64,000 bases of DNA. It comes from Ilyomonas sp964249755 (GTDB taxonomy: Bacteria; Bacteroidota; Bacteroidia; Chitinophagales; Chitinophagaceae). A program made the position numbers and the translations under genes. The notes under the pieces are model-generated. The model saw only the letters and a list, made by a program, of their open reading frames with translations, was not told the origin of the DNA and made no database searches. Shown here in pieces: positions 46,034-54,711 of the stretch. The stretch is from positions 1-64,000 of the forward strand of contig CAXUDB010000006.1 in assembly GCA_964249755.1 (NCBI GenBank), given 5' to 3'. The number at the start of each line of letters is the position of its first letter. Within the stretch, counting starts at the first letter, position 1.

Positions 46034-46396
46034 TTACTTCGTTTGCAAAAATGTAATGATATATCCGTCCGGGTCTTTTGCCATCAGCGTTTGTCCAAAA
46101 GGTGTATCGTTGATTGGTCCTAAAAGAGTTACTTCTTTTTCGGTTAGCCGTGTTTGCAGTTCTTCAATCTTTTCATCAATCGCAAACCACAGTGAAGCGC
46201 CAACGCCAAGTTCTTTACCTTCTAAATTTCCAATGGATTTTCTTATGGCAAAACTTGCCTCGTCTTTGTTGTACTTAAAAATACAGGCTTCCGGATTTTT
46301 CATTTCTGATAATTTAAATCCCAATTTGGTAGTGTAAAATTCTTTTGAAACTCCTAAATTTCTAACCTGCAAAGAAGCAAATTCTAATCGTCTCAT
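46034..46396 (-). CDS. VOC-family (glyoxalase/bleomycin resistance-like) protein
   Basis: Starting at the ATG at 46396 (MRRLEFASLQVRNLGVSKEFY) the protein has 120 residues. It shows the paired beta-alpha-beta-beta-beta units of VOC domains: SKEFYTTKLGFKLSEM, LGVGASLWFAIDEKIEELQT, and the end PFGQTLMAKDPDGYIITFLQ with the metal-ligand Glu position replaced by Ile in YIITF. It may bind or modify small electrophiles. It is the first gene of the VOC-EVE-MarR operon. The longer frame upstream (to 46450) is hydrophobic and lacks family similarity, so I did not use it. Confidence 0.82.
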   Translation of the reverse strand: MRRLEFASLQVRNLGVSKEFYTTKLGFKLSEMKNPEACIFKYNKDEASFAIRKSIGNLEGKELGVGASLWFAIDEKIEELQTRLTEKEVTLLGPINDTPFGQTLMAKDPDGYIITFLQTK

Positions 46397-46506
46397 AATA
46401 TTTAAAATTATTGTTGCAGTAAATATAGTATATACGACAACAATATTCAAAATTATTACAAGAAATGTTTTGTTAAACGAGTAAGTTTTTTGGATTTGTC
46501 AGGAGG

Positions 46507-46740
46507 TTAAGTCAGGTGTGTAGTATATATTTTTTGTCTTAAAAGCTGACAAATAACTGTAACAATGATGAGGAGTGTAGCTTGTATTGGTATCGAAACG
46601 TAAGTTGAATATTTTTGAGCTATCACGATTGTGGGAAACAGAAATATTGTAAGCAAAATAAAAAATACAGGAATAAACCAAACACTTCGAAGCTTATTAT
46701 TAGCAGTAAAGAAAATATTTTTTAACCTTATTTTTATATT
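46507..46740 (-). pseudogene. CPBP-type membrane protease, N-terminal remnant
   Basis: A minus-strand frame reads KIRLKNIFFTANNKLRSVWF followed by two hydrophobic helices and a QLLRQK end. The RLKNIF...NKLRSxW opening followed by a membrane helix is how many Bacteroidota CPBP (Abi/CAAX-type) intramembrane proteases begin. The conserved EExxxR and HxxxH catalytic helices are missing because the frame stops at 46507. It is probably a truncated gene. The assignment rests on the short N-terminal pattern alone. Confidence 0.4.
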
Positions 46741-46994
46741 TGTTACTTGAAATTCTATCAACCCGGTAATTTTAAAATTGCGATTAATACTGCCACAACA
46801 ACAGGTATTGCCGTTGGTGGGAAAGTTGAAAAATCTCACCCGGTAACCGATGTTCATTATTTATTCAAAATGAAAATTATTTAATGTTCGAAAGTGTTCC
46901 TTGCGCCCGAATCAAAGCCGACAAGCAATTTACAGCCGGGCTCGAGCCTCCCATTCGTCTATCGGTGTATTTCTTGTTGCCAGTAATGTCCTCA

Positions 46995-47661
46995 TCAGTT
47001 AAACGACTGTCTGAATGCCAAAGGTGAAAGATTAGTTTTTGTTTTAAACAGCTTGCTGAAGGATTGGGGATGTTCAAAACCTAATTGTAAGCAATCTCCG
47101 CTACAGAAAAAGAAGTTGAACTAAGTAAATCTTTTGATTGCCCGATTATCTTGGTTTGAATATACTGTTGTGTGTTTTGTCCTGTGAGAGAACGCAGCAT
47201 ATTGCTTAAATGACGTTGCGATAAATTTAGTTGAGCACTGGCATATTGCACAGACGGCAAACCATCTTCCAAACCCGCATCTTTTAGAAAATATTCACCT
47301 AATAAATTGTCTAATGCATTTATGATTTCGTGATTTACGGTTTTACGGGTGATGTTCAGGTTTGCGCCATACAAAGGCACTGCGTAATCAATGCCGCCAA
47401 TTTGTTCGCGAATGCCTTGGTACATTGGCTTGGATACACCGCCATTGTATTGTTCTTTATCATCGAACACGAAACCCGATAATGCGCGGTACATGTTTTC
47501 TTTGTTGGGCAGATTTTGTTCGTAGCTGAACGCATAGCTCGCGATGCGGTAAATAATCCAGCAGGCGCTGATGCTACTGCCAGCCCGAAAATATTTAATG
47601 CTGTAAACAACCTTTGCCGCCACAGGTAGCGAAACGTAGTCGTGAAGTTGTTTGTAAACAC
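46995..47661 (-). pseudogene. Deletion fusion: FtsX-type permease N-terminus joined to AraC regulator C-terminus
   Basis: The start at 47661 reads MFTNNFTTTFRYLWRQRLFT and ALNIFGLAV, the first membrane helix of a MacB/FtsX permease. A one-base shift near 47600 continues it as SISACWIIYRIASYAFSYEQ, then NLPNKENMYRALSGFVFDD, the start of its periplasmic domain. At about 47350 it passes without a stop into ITRKTVNHEIINALDNLLGE, then LPSVQYASAQLNLSQRHLSN and IIGQSKDLLSSTSFSVAEIAYN, an AraC HTH. A second shift at 47083 restores LGFEHPQSFSKLFKTKTNLS and a TGA at 46995-46997. So two unrelated genes are fused by a deletion and frameshifted twice. Confidence 0.8.
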
Positions 47662-47710
47662 AGAAGATGATTTGTAATTTATTTATTGACGATTTTATTA
47701 TTCAAATTCA

Positions 47711-50176
47711 TTATTCTGTCCGTAAGCTTTTCACCGGATTAGCGATGGCAGCTTTGACAGATTGAAAGCTTATCGTAAGGATCGCTGTCAACACAGCCAG
47801 TAAGCCGGCTGCCACAAACAGCCATGGGCTAATGTCGATACGATATGCAAAGCCTTGCAGCCAGGTGTGCATAATATAATAGGCTGCCGGTGAAGCAATG
47901 AGAATAGCAACGATTATCAGCTTGATGAAATCCCTGGATAATAAAGTAACGATATTGGCTACAGAAGCCCCTAGCACTTTTCTTACACCTATCTCCTTTG
48001 TGCGTTGTGCGGTAGCAAAAAGCGACAAGCCAAGCAGACCGAGGCACGCAATACAAATGGCAAAGCCCGAAAACAAGCTAAACACCTTTTCAAATAATAG
48101 ATCATCACTGTACTGCCTGGCAAACTTTTCATCCAGAAAGTAATAGTCGAAAAAGTTATTGGGGAAAAAGGCTTCATACTTTGCCTTTATGGCCGCCAGG
48201 GTAGCTGCGAGGTCTTTTGTATCCACTTTGATGCAAATAGGATTGTCGGTGCCATAGCTCGGCACCAGTATAGTAGGTTCAATGGAATAGTGCAGCGATT
48301 TCTGGTGAAAATCATTTACCACGCCAATGATATCCCAGGCTTTATCACCGGCGCCGAACTGTATCTGCTTACCAATGGCATCGGCAGGCGATGAAAAGCC
48401 AAGCAGTTTTACCGCCGATTCATTCAGGATGAAACTATGCAGCTTATTGCCGTCGGGGTTGTAATCAGTAGTTGTAAAGTTTCTGCCCGCCACAATCTTT
48501 GCATTGAATACCTTAACGAAGTCGGCATCCACACTTACATTGCGCATGGTAACATTATCATCCCTCTTGTCAGCCCGGTGTACATCGAACGCTCTTGATA
48601 GTTCGTCACCGGCAGTTTTGCCTATAGCAGAAGCGCCGTGCACATTCGGCAACTGCGTCAGTTCATTTTTAAAGCTGTTTTCTTTATCTATAAACGAAGA
48701 GTCCCAATTTGTAAGCAACGGAGGTTTTACAATCAGCATTTGCGACAGATCGATACCCAGGCTTTGCTGATTTACAAAATTGATTTGCTTGTACACCACA
48801 AGCGAGCTGATGATCAGGATAATGGTAACGGTAAATTGTCCTACTACCAATACTTTCCTAAGTAAAATACCTTTTGAGGAAGTCGCAAATTTTCCTTTCA
48901 GTACCGATATCGGTTTAAAGGCAGACAATACAAACGCAGGATAGAAGCCGGACCCCGCCATACCGAGGAGAACAAATAAAAGCAGGGGCAGAAGAAGTGA
49001 ATACCCGTTTAGTCCATTGCCAAGCAAATAGGAAAGTGATAACGGCTGATGAACTAAATTATTAAATTCATTCTGTACCACCCACACAATACCCAGGGCA
49101 ATCACCAATGCTGACACATTCAGCAGAAATGATTCGGTCAGGAATTGCCGTATCAGCTGCCCCCTCGTGGCACCGGTTACCTTGCGGATGCCAACTTCCT
49201 TTGCGCGCTTGAGCGAATTTGCTGTCGACAGGTTCACATAGTTAATCCAGGCGATCAAAATAATCATCACGGCTACGATAAGCAACCCCCACACAGCGGT
49301 AGCGTTGCCGGTTCTGCCAATTTCATATTCGTAATCAGAATATAAATGCGCTTTGAGTAAAGGTTGCAGGTAAAACTTCTCATCGCTGCCGCTCACTTTA
49401 TTACCCTGGAAATATTTTTGGCTGAAAGTGCCAAGCTTTGCCTGGAGGGTTTTGTAATCGGTTCCGTGTTTCAGCTGGATATAATGCCAGAAATCTGAGT
49501 CTGTAAAATCATAATCAGCCTGGCTCCATTTCTCCGCACCACGACTGTACAGGGAATTATAAGACACGAGGAAATCAAAACTCAGGTGAGAGTTCTGTGG
49601 CACATCGGCGCAGATAGCTGTTATTTTATAGGGCGTGGGATTCCTGGCTATCAGAATGGTTTTGCCAAGGAGAGATTGATAATGTCCGCCCTGCCTCCCA
49701 AACAATTTATCAGCCAGGCTGGCAGAGAGAATGGCAGAATTCGGTTCTTTCAATCCGCCGGTTTTATCGCCTGCCAATATTGGGTACGAAAACATGGACA
49801 GAAACGAATTGTCAACCGCCAGCGCAGTCAGGTCTCCTTCTTTTTTATCTCCGTTGGCAACCATCTGCTGCGCAAAAGGTTCCACCCGGGTTGCACTGAT
49901 GACTTCAGGGTAATCGGTCAGCAGGGCTTTGCTGATGCCTGAATAGGTAATTGTGCCATGCTGCACCAGCTTGCCATTCTGGTAACGGTCGTTGGTAATG
50001 CGGTAAAGGTCTTCGGCATTTTTATTAAACCTGTCGAAGCTGAACTGGAAACTTACATACTGCAGTATCAGCAGGCAGGCAGCCATACTTAAGGATAATC
50101 CGACGAGATTGATAAAAGCATGTACTCTGTTTCTGGCAAGGTTTCGCCATGCAGTTTTGAAATAGTTTGCCAACAT
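47711..50176 (-). CDS. FtsX/MacB-type ABC transporter permease
   Basis: About 821 residues from the ATG at 50176 (MLANYFKTAWRNLARNRVHA). The layout is that of duplicated Bacteroidota permeases: helix 1, a MacB-like periplasmic domain (FDRFNKNAEDLYRITNDRYQ), three helices with LSTANSLKRAKEVGIRKVTG, a second helix plus periplasmic domain (VLVVGQFTVTIILIISSLVV), and three final helices with TAQRTKEIGVRKVLGASVAN. The two EVGIRKV/EIGVRKV loops are the usual coupling sites for an ABC ATPase. No ATPase gene is adjacent. Substrates of this class range from peptides to lipoproteins. The truncated permease fragment just downstream suggests a former tandem pair. Confidence 0.9.
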   Translation of the reverse strand: MLANYFKTAWRNLARNRVHAFINLVGLSLSMAACLLILQYVSFQFSFDRFNKNAEDLYRITNDRYQNGKLVQHGTITYSGISKALLTDYPEVISATRVEPFAQQMVANGDKKEGDLTALAVDNSFLSMFSYPILAGDKTGGLKEPNSAILSASLADKLFGRQGGHYQSLLGKTILIARNPTPYKITAICADVPQNSHLSFDFLVSYNSLYSRGAEKWSQADYDFTDSDFWHYIQLKHGTDYKTLQAKLGTFSQKYFQGNKVSGSDEKFYLQPLLKAHLYSDYEYEIGRTGNATAVWGLLIVAVMIILIAWINYVNLSTANSLKRAKEVGIRKVTGATRGQLIRQFLTESFLLNVSALVIALGIVWVVQNEFNNLVHQPLSLSYLLGNGLNGYSLLLPLLLFVLLGMAGSGFYPAFVLSAFKPISVLKGKFATSSKGILLRKVLVVGQFTVTIILIISSLVVYKQINFVNQQSLGIDLSQMLIVKPPLLTNWDSSFIDKENSFKNELTQLPNVHGASAIGKTAGDELSRAFDVHRADKRDDNVTMRNVSVDADFVKVFNAKIVAGRNFTTTDYNPDGNKLHSFILNESAVKLLGFSSPADAIGKQIQFGAGDKAWDIIGVVNDFHQKSLHYSIEPTILVPSYGTDNPICIKVDTKDLAATLAAIKAKYEAFFPNNFFDYYFLDEKFARQYSDDLLFEKVFSLFSGFAICIACLGLLGLSLFATAQRTKEIGVRKVLGASVANIVTLLSRDFIKLIIVAILIASPAAYYIMHTWLQGFAYRIDISPWLFVAAGLLAVLTAILTISFQSVKAAIANPVKSLRTE

Positions 50177-50309
50177 AAAACAAATTTGAAGTGATGAACC
50201 TAACAAGCACAACACACGTTAGGCTACTGCTTTCCAACGGCTATGCCATGGCTGAAAGCCTTTCTCCTTCTACCTCTCAGGATAAACGGTAAGCGAAAGT
50301 GTACGGTAG

Positions 50310-50326
50310 CGAACAGTTGCTGTTCG
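50310..50326. promoter_or_regulatory. 17-bp inverted repeat upstream of the FtsX permease gene
   Basis: CGAACAG-TTG-CTGTTCG has perfect 7-bp arms around 3 bases and lies 134 bp upstream of the permease start. The size and symmetry suit a dimeric repressor or response regulator. No cognate regulator is identified. Confidence 0.45.
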
Positions 50327-50399
50327 ATTGTGTATGTGTAAATACAGGGTGAATGGCTGACAAATGAGTCCGGATTTCTGCAAATCAAATATTCGCGTT

Positions 50400-50545
50400 A
50401 GATCTGTTTGCAGGTTTGCAAACCTGCAAAATTAATTTTGTTAGCTATTCGGGTTTGGTATAAGAAGCCCAAAAAAAGAGGGAGCCTGACAATCAAAGCA
50501 TGCCAGACCTAACTACAGGATGAAGATAGCAGCATAAAGAAAGCA
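50400..50545. repeat. Dispersed repeat upstream of the permease gene (partner at 52345-52490)
   Basis: This stretch and 52345-52490 match over about 130 bp with scattered changes. Shared blocks are GTTTGCAAAC, TTTTGTTAGCT, a run of A in AAAAAGAG, TGCCAGACCTAACTACA and GATGAA-ATAGCA. Each lies upstream of a minus-strand gene (permease here, serine hydrolase there). This copy starts with a perfect 24-bp palindrome at 50407-50430, centred on TTTGCAAA with flanking GCAGG/CCTGC arms. The rest of the gap 50216-50839 holds no gene. Confidence 0.75.
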
Positions 50546-50839
50546 TGAACACTTGGCTGATGTAACAAAAGCCAGTAGGCATTAACCAGGCCTTTATGTT
50601 GTGGGTAATGTTTTGGCTATTGAGGAAGTTGAGAAAAAACATGGCTGCTGCGTTGGCTTATGTGCGGATAGGCAGCAATGTTTGTGCGGTGGCTGGCTGT
50701 TGTCAAAAGCATTTGGTTGCATTGAGCTTTGTGTAGTGGTTTGCAGGGACAGGCTTTTGTGAATTTATGGATATATAAAACCTCTAAGACCCTATATAAA
50801 TTAAATAAATAATCTTCTTATATCTCCAAACTGTATTGA

Positions 50840-52234
50840 TTAAAGTATTCCTTTAGAAATTTTTTCAGCCGATTTATAATCACTTATTGATTGATAAGCC
50901 TCGGCAAGCCGTTTCCATAACTCCGGATTAGATGTATGATTTACTAAATGCTCATTCAACAGTTGAATAATAGGCTCATATTTTCTTCTATTTTCTAACT
51001 CGAAACATAGTCGGTTTAACGTTGCGCCTCTAACCAACAAATTAGAGTCTCTTTGCATAATGTCTCTGTATGTGTTCATAGCTGTTCCGGTATCTTTCAG
51101 TAGAAAAGATTTAAACATGGATAATCTGGCTTGCCAGACCGGATCATTCCATTTGCCATATCCATTCCAAGAAACTGATTCATAATTCCTGTTACCAAAA
51201 AATATCTTTAAAACATCTTCTGTAATTTGTAATCCGTTCTCGCTGTTGGTAAAATAGACGAGATATTTTTTTTCTTTCGGATAAATAATAAAGAAGGAAC
51301 GAGCACTTCCATTGTCGCCCCAATGCCATAATGCAGTTTCTGAACTGTCTTTTTCTAACGCAACTCCCAAACCCCAACCAATCTTTGGGTCAGGATTATA
51401 AGTCCTGTTTTGAAACAATTCGGTAATCATCTGACTGTAGGTAGAGTTTCTTAAGCCAGTTCCCTGCATGAGTACCTTGAGAAATTTCTGATAATCTTCT
51501 GCTGTTGTGATTAGGCTATAGGCGGCACTTGCATCATTAGTGGGCTGAAATGTATTATGCGGTTCTCCTATCTGGTTATAAAAACAGGCAGTATGCAAAT
51601 CATAATCAACGGGTTTTACAAAACTGCTTTCATGCATTTTCAAAGGAACAAAAACTTCTTCTTTTGCGATTTGTTCATAAGTTTCCCCTGTTAAATGTTC
51701 GATTGTTTTTTGTAGAAATTTGTAGCCTTCTGCTGAATAATACCAATCTGTTCCAGGTTTGAATTCTAACTTAATTTCATTACTAGGATATGGCGGTATG
51801 CCTGAAGTATGGCACAATATCATTCTGGCTGTAATCAAGTTAGCATTCTCCGTATTTTGCAAAGGCGGATACAGGTAATAAGAAAGTAAGGGAGAATCCA
51901 AGTTTATGATACCCTTGTCAAATAAGCGAAGAGTTATATAACCTAAAACTGGTTTACTTAGTGAAGCTGCCTGGAAAAGCGTGTGATTAGCAACCTTGGT
52001 GTGTGTAGTGATATTTGATAAACCTACTGAATAATTGTCTGAAGTATTGCCATCGTAATATGATAATTGTAGTCCTGGTACATCCGCTGAATCAATTAAA
52101 GCTTTCAATTTTGATTTTTGAGCGCAGATGGGTATAGCCAGAAGGAAAAAGATAATTGCAAAGCTAATCGATAAAAAAACTTTCGTTCGGTTGCAGCTGT
52201 GGTTCAAGGAGAACAGTATGTTTAAAGAACGCAT
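50840..52234 (-). CDS. Serine hydrolase of the class C beta-lactamase/PBP fold
   Basis: The 464-residue secreted protein (hydrophobic signal about residues 20-38, ending PICAQK) has the SxxK motif in FQAASLSKPVLGYITL (Ser about 90), the Tyr motif YYSAEGYKFL (about 161) and a third-motif-like WHWGDNGS. After the hydrolase domain (to about 370) comes a helical tail with tetratricopeptide-like helices (ELWKRLAEAYQSISDYKSAEK). The family includes beta-lactamases, D-amino-acid esterases and peptidases; resistance should not be assumed. It is paralogous to the gene at 52801-54612 and shares with it a palindromic site before the start. Confidence 0.87.
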   Translation of the reverse strand: MRSLNILFSLNHSCNRTKVFLSISFAIIFFLLAIPICAQKSKLKALIDSADVPGLQLSYYDGNTSDNYSVGLSNITTHTKVANHTLFQAASLSKPVLGYITLRLFDKGIINLDSPLLSYYLYPPLQNTENANLITARMILCHTSGIPPYPSNEIKLEFKPGTDWYYSAEGYKFLQKTIEHLTGETYEQIAKEEVFVPLKMHESSFVKPVDYDLHTACFYNQIGEPHNTFQPTNDASAAYSLITTAEDYQKFLKVLMQGTGLRNSTYSQMITELFQNRTYNPDPKIGWGLGVALEKDSSETALWHWGDNGSARSFFIIYPKEKKYLVYFTNSENGLQITEDVLKIFFGNRNYESVSWNGYGKWNDPVWQARLSMFKSFLLKDTGTAMNTYRDIMQRDSNLLVRGATLNRLCFELENRRKYEPIIQLLNEHLVNHTSNPELWKRLAEAYQSISDYKSAEKISKGIL

Positions 52235-52290
52235 GGATACTTTGATTTTGCAAGATGCAAAGATTCTGTACTAACATCACTTATAGGTAT

Positions 52291-52305
52291 CAAATCATAA
52301 TTTGG
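52291..52305 (-). promoter_or_regulatory. Operator-like inverted repeat before the first serine hydrolase
   Basis: CAAATCATAATTTGG is an inverted repeat (CAAAT/ATTTG around 5 bases) 57 bp upstream of the start at 52234. The same sequence in the opposite orientation occurs 51 bp upstream of the paralogous gene at 54612. The conserved position points to a shared regulator, possibly the AraC-type protein encoded at 54712-55947. Confidence 0.6.
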
Positions 52306-52344
52306 TACCTATAAAATAAATTTTTTTTATTTAGGTATAATAGC

Positions 52345-52490
52345 AGTCAAGATGCAAAGTTTGCAAACTTGTAAAATTTATTTTGTTAGCTGTTGCGGTT
52401 TTTCATAAAGGTCCCCTAAAAAGAGAGCTCTGAAAACCAAAGCCTGCCAGACCTAACTACATGATGAACATAGCAACCTGAAGTAAGCTG
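52345..52490. repeat. Dispersed repeat upstream of the serine hydrolase gene (partner at 50400-50545)
   Basis: The second copy of the 130-bp repeat, with the core AAGTTTGCAAACTTG, TTTTGTTAGCT and TGCCAGACCTAACTACA. Here the palindrome arms are degenerate (GATGCAAAG / CTTGTAAAA). The sequence between 52491 and 52654 has no recognisable gene. Confidence 0.75.
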
Positions 52491-52654
52491 AAACACACGA
52501 ATGGAAGAACCTGGAATACGATAAGAATAGCAAGCAACACAAGAAGCCGTAAAACTAAACACAGAAGCATAACAGCACGGGAACAGCTAACATACTATAC
52601 GACATAAGATAAGATTTAAAAATTAAACAAATGAAGTGGAGCAAATGGTAAGGG

Positions 52655-52790
52655 GCGCAGGAGCAAAAGGAAACGGAATAAATGAGTGCTTCTGTGGGTT
52701 AGGATATGTGTTTATGCCGGAATCTTTTGCTGACAAAACAAGAGGGCTGCAGTAGCCGACTAACTTTGCGGCGTTTTTTATTATGCTTTT
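52655..52790. repeat. Dispersed repeat, copy 2 (partner at 6405-6530)
   Basis: This copy matches 6405-6530 through ACGGAATAAA, TGTGTTTATGCCGGAAT, AGAGGGCTG, GTAGCCG and a terminal run of T. It ends 10 bp before the stop codon of the minus-strand serine hydrolase at 52801, the same relation to a gene end as the first copy. Confidence 0.75.
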
Positions 52791-52800
52791 GATAGCGTAT

Positions 52801-54612
52801 TTACTGCGTTAGTCTTTTTAATGAGTCTTTCGTTTGATTGTCATTTGGATCAAGCTCTAACGCTCTTTTATAGCTGCTTAACGCATTTTCCTTATCATGT
52901 ATACTTATATAGTAATCTCCCCAGCGACTGTAAACGATTGAAGAATTCGGGTGCTGCTCCTGCGCCAGTTCAAGTATCATTTTTACTGCCGGATAATCTG
53001 TTGCTTTTGTATGTAAAAGGTCGTATGCTAAGTATGTAATCTGATATTCATTCAGATTCATGCTTCTGTAGCCTTCTTTTGCTTTATCATATTGTTTTGC
53101 CCGTAACCATTCAGTTGGTGAATGCTCACTATCACTCATCTTGGGCATTGGCTTATCCTGATAAGCAGATTGCAAAGAGAGAACTTCACCATTTTCATCC
53201 CTTTGGAAGTATCCTTTGACATTAAAGTCAGTAAAAACAATAGTGTCTTTGGCAACAGGAAAACAATAAATATCTGCACCTCCATTGACATTTTCTACTA
53301 AGTAGTTCTTTTCTTTTCTCAGATAAATAACTTCATCTGTTCCTCTTCTATACCTGCCTGTGTAACTGCTTAAAGTAGTATCAGGTAAGGTGACCGGATG
53401 AATTTCATCCGGCAGGAAATGATACCAGTTATAGACTTTGGCTACAGACCTCCTGATTTCTTTTCCCAGACCATTTACATCATCACCGGAATTAAGCATG
53501 ATAACAACGCCATTGCCATCTGTAAAATCTCCAATTCCATAGGCCAAAAACCCTGCATTGACTCCTGTAAACTCCATGTAAATACCTTCTTCACGGGTAT
53601 TGTCGGCTCTCTGAAGCAAAAAGGGACCGATACCGATTTCTTCTTTGTATTCGCCCTTTGATACGGGCGCCTGGGCGGTTAACATTTGATGCGACATTTC
53701 TTTTGAAAGGATAGTACCTTTTCCCTGATAGGCTTTTTGAACTTCGATAAAGAAAGCTGCGAGGTCTGAGGGAGTTGTGTATAAGCCGGCGGCTGCTTGT
53801 TGTGGATACACATATGGCATCCCTTTAAACCACGAAGCTTGTGAATAAGCCGACGAAGCTTGCGATGAATATTGTAAAGGAAGGGGTTGTTGAAAGGTTG
53901 AGTGAGTCATTCTTAGCTTATCAAATATGGTCCTCTTGGTAAAGGATGCAAAATCTTGTTTTGTAACATCCATGACAGCCATTTGAGCAATCATAATACC
54001 GCCGCCCGAATACCGGAACTCTTTACCTGGCTCGCTGTTTACAATCACAGGTCTGCTTTCGGCAATTGAATCGCCTCGCAGGATTTGAGGAACTGTAGGA
54101 AGTGGATGTTTATCCGGCGTAAAACCAAAGTAAGCGGATTGCGTGGTGCCACCTGTATGGCTCAACAGCATACGGAGCGTAACCGGCGTTTTCTCCGTAA
54201 AAGAATTGTCGGCAATTTTCCAGGAACGAAGGTATTTGTTGACAGGTGAGTCTAAGTTCATTCTTCCCTGCTCTACCAACTGCAAAGCAGCAACGGCAAA
54301 GACAAATTTGCTGATAGAACCGGCTGAAAACATTGTCTTATCAGTTACAGGTATTTTCCTCACGGTGTCTGCAAACCCGTATCCTTTAGACCAATCGAGT
54401 TTAAAATCCTTTATGACGGCAATGCTTACACCCGGAACGCCATAGTATTTCATACGCTCTGTAATATTCCAGCCGGGGAAGCCGGCAACAGGAACATAAG
54501 GCAAAAGACTATTTTCCACGAGCGCTATTCTTTTCTTAGTCTCTGTAGGCTGACTATATACGGAACTAAAAACAAATAAGCAGATAAACAGGAAACTACA
54601 CTTTATATGCAT
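52801..54612 (-). CDS. Serine hydrolase of the class C beta-lactamase/PBP fold with TPR tail
   Basis: From the ATG at 54612 (MHIKCSFLFICLFVFSSVYS, a signal peptide) the protein has 603 residues. The hydrolase domain shows the SxxK motif in MFSAGSISKFVFAVAALQLV (about residue 90) and YSGGGIMIAQMA (about 200). Its middle domain (LPDTTLSSYTGRYRRGTDEV) is the beta-barrel found after many esterase-type members, and the C-terminus holds TPR helices (DYYISIHDKENALSSYKRAL, ELDPND). The enzyme acts in the periplasm on an unknown ester or peptide. An AraC-type regulator gene lies 100 bp upstream on the same strand, with the shared operator between them. Confidence 0.88.
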   Translation of the reverse strand: MHIKCSFLFICLFVFSSVYSQPTETKKRIALVENSLLPYVPVAGFPGWNITERMKYYGVPGVSIAVIKDFKLDWSKGYGFADTVRKIPVTDKTMFSAGSISKFVFAVAALQLVEQGRMNLDSPVNKYLRSWKIADNSFTEKTPVTLRMLLSHTGGTTQSAYFGFTPDKHPLPTVPQILRGDSIAESRPVIVNSEPGKEFRYSGGGIMIAQMAVMDVTKQDFASFTKRTIFDKLRMTHSTFQQPLPLQYSSQASSAYSQASWFKGMPYVYPQQAAAGLYTTPSDLAAFFIEVQKAYQGKGTILSKEMSHQMLTAQAPVSKGEYKEEIGIGPFLLQRADNTREEGIYMEFTGVNAGFLAYGIGDFTDGNGVVIMLNSGDDVNGLGKEIRRSVAKVYNWYHFLPDEIHPVTLPDTTLSSYTGRYRRGTDEVIYLRKEKNYLVENVNGGADIYCFPVAKDTIVFTDFNVKGYFQRDENGEVLSLQSAYQDKPMPKMSDSEHSPTEWLRAKQYDKAKEGYRSMNLNEYQITYLAYDLLHTKATDYPAVKMILELAQEQHPNSSIVYSRWGDYYISIHDKENALSSYKRALELDPNDNQTKDSLKRLTQ

Positions 54613-54662
54613 ATACAATAAATCAAAAAGCAAAGTTTGAGTTTTGTCTATTGTGGGTCGCT

Positions 54663-54678
54663 CCAAATTATGATTTGG
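54663..54678 (-). promoter_or_regulatory. Operator-like inverted repeat before the second serine hydrolase
   Basis: CCAAAT-TATG-ATTTGG, a perfect 6-bp inverted repeat with a 4-base centre, lies 51 bp before the start at 54612. It is the reverse complement of the site at 52291-52305 with one mismatch at the outer edge. It falls between the AraC-type gene and the hydrolase gene. Confidence 0.65.
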
Positions 54679-54711
54679 CACTACAAATTCTTGGAAGTAC
54701 TGAAATGCCAG

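Noticed and set aside
50840..54612. Calling the two serine hydrolases beta-lactamase resistance genes
   Set aside because: The SxxK and Tyr motifs only show the fold. The C-terminal TPR parts and context do not support antibiotic hydrolysis.
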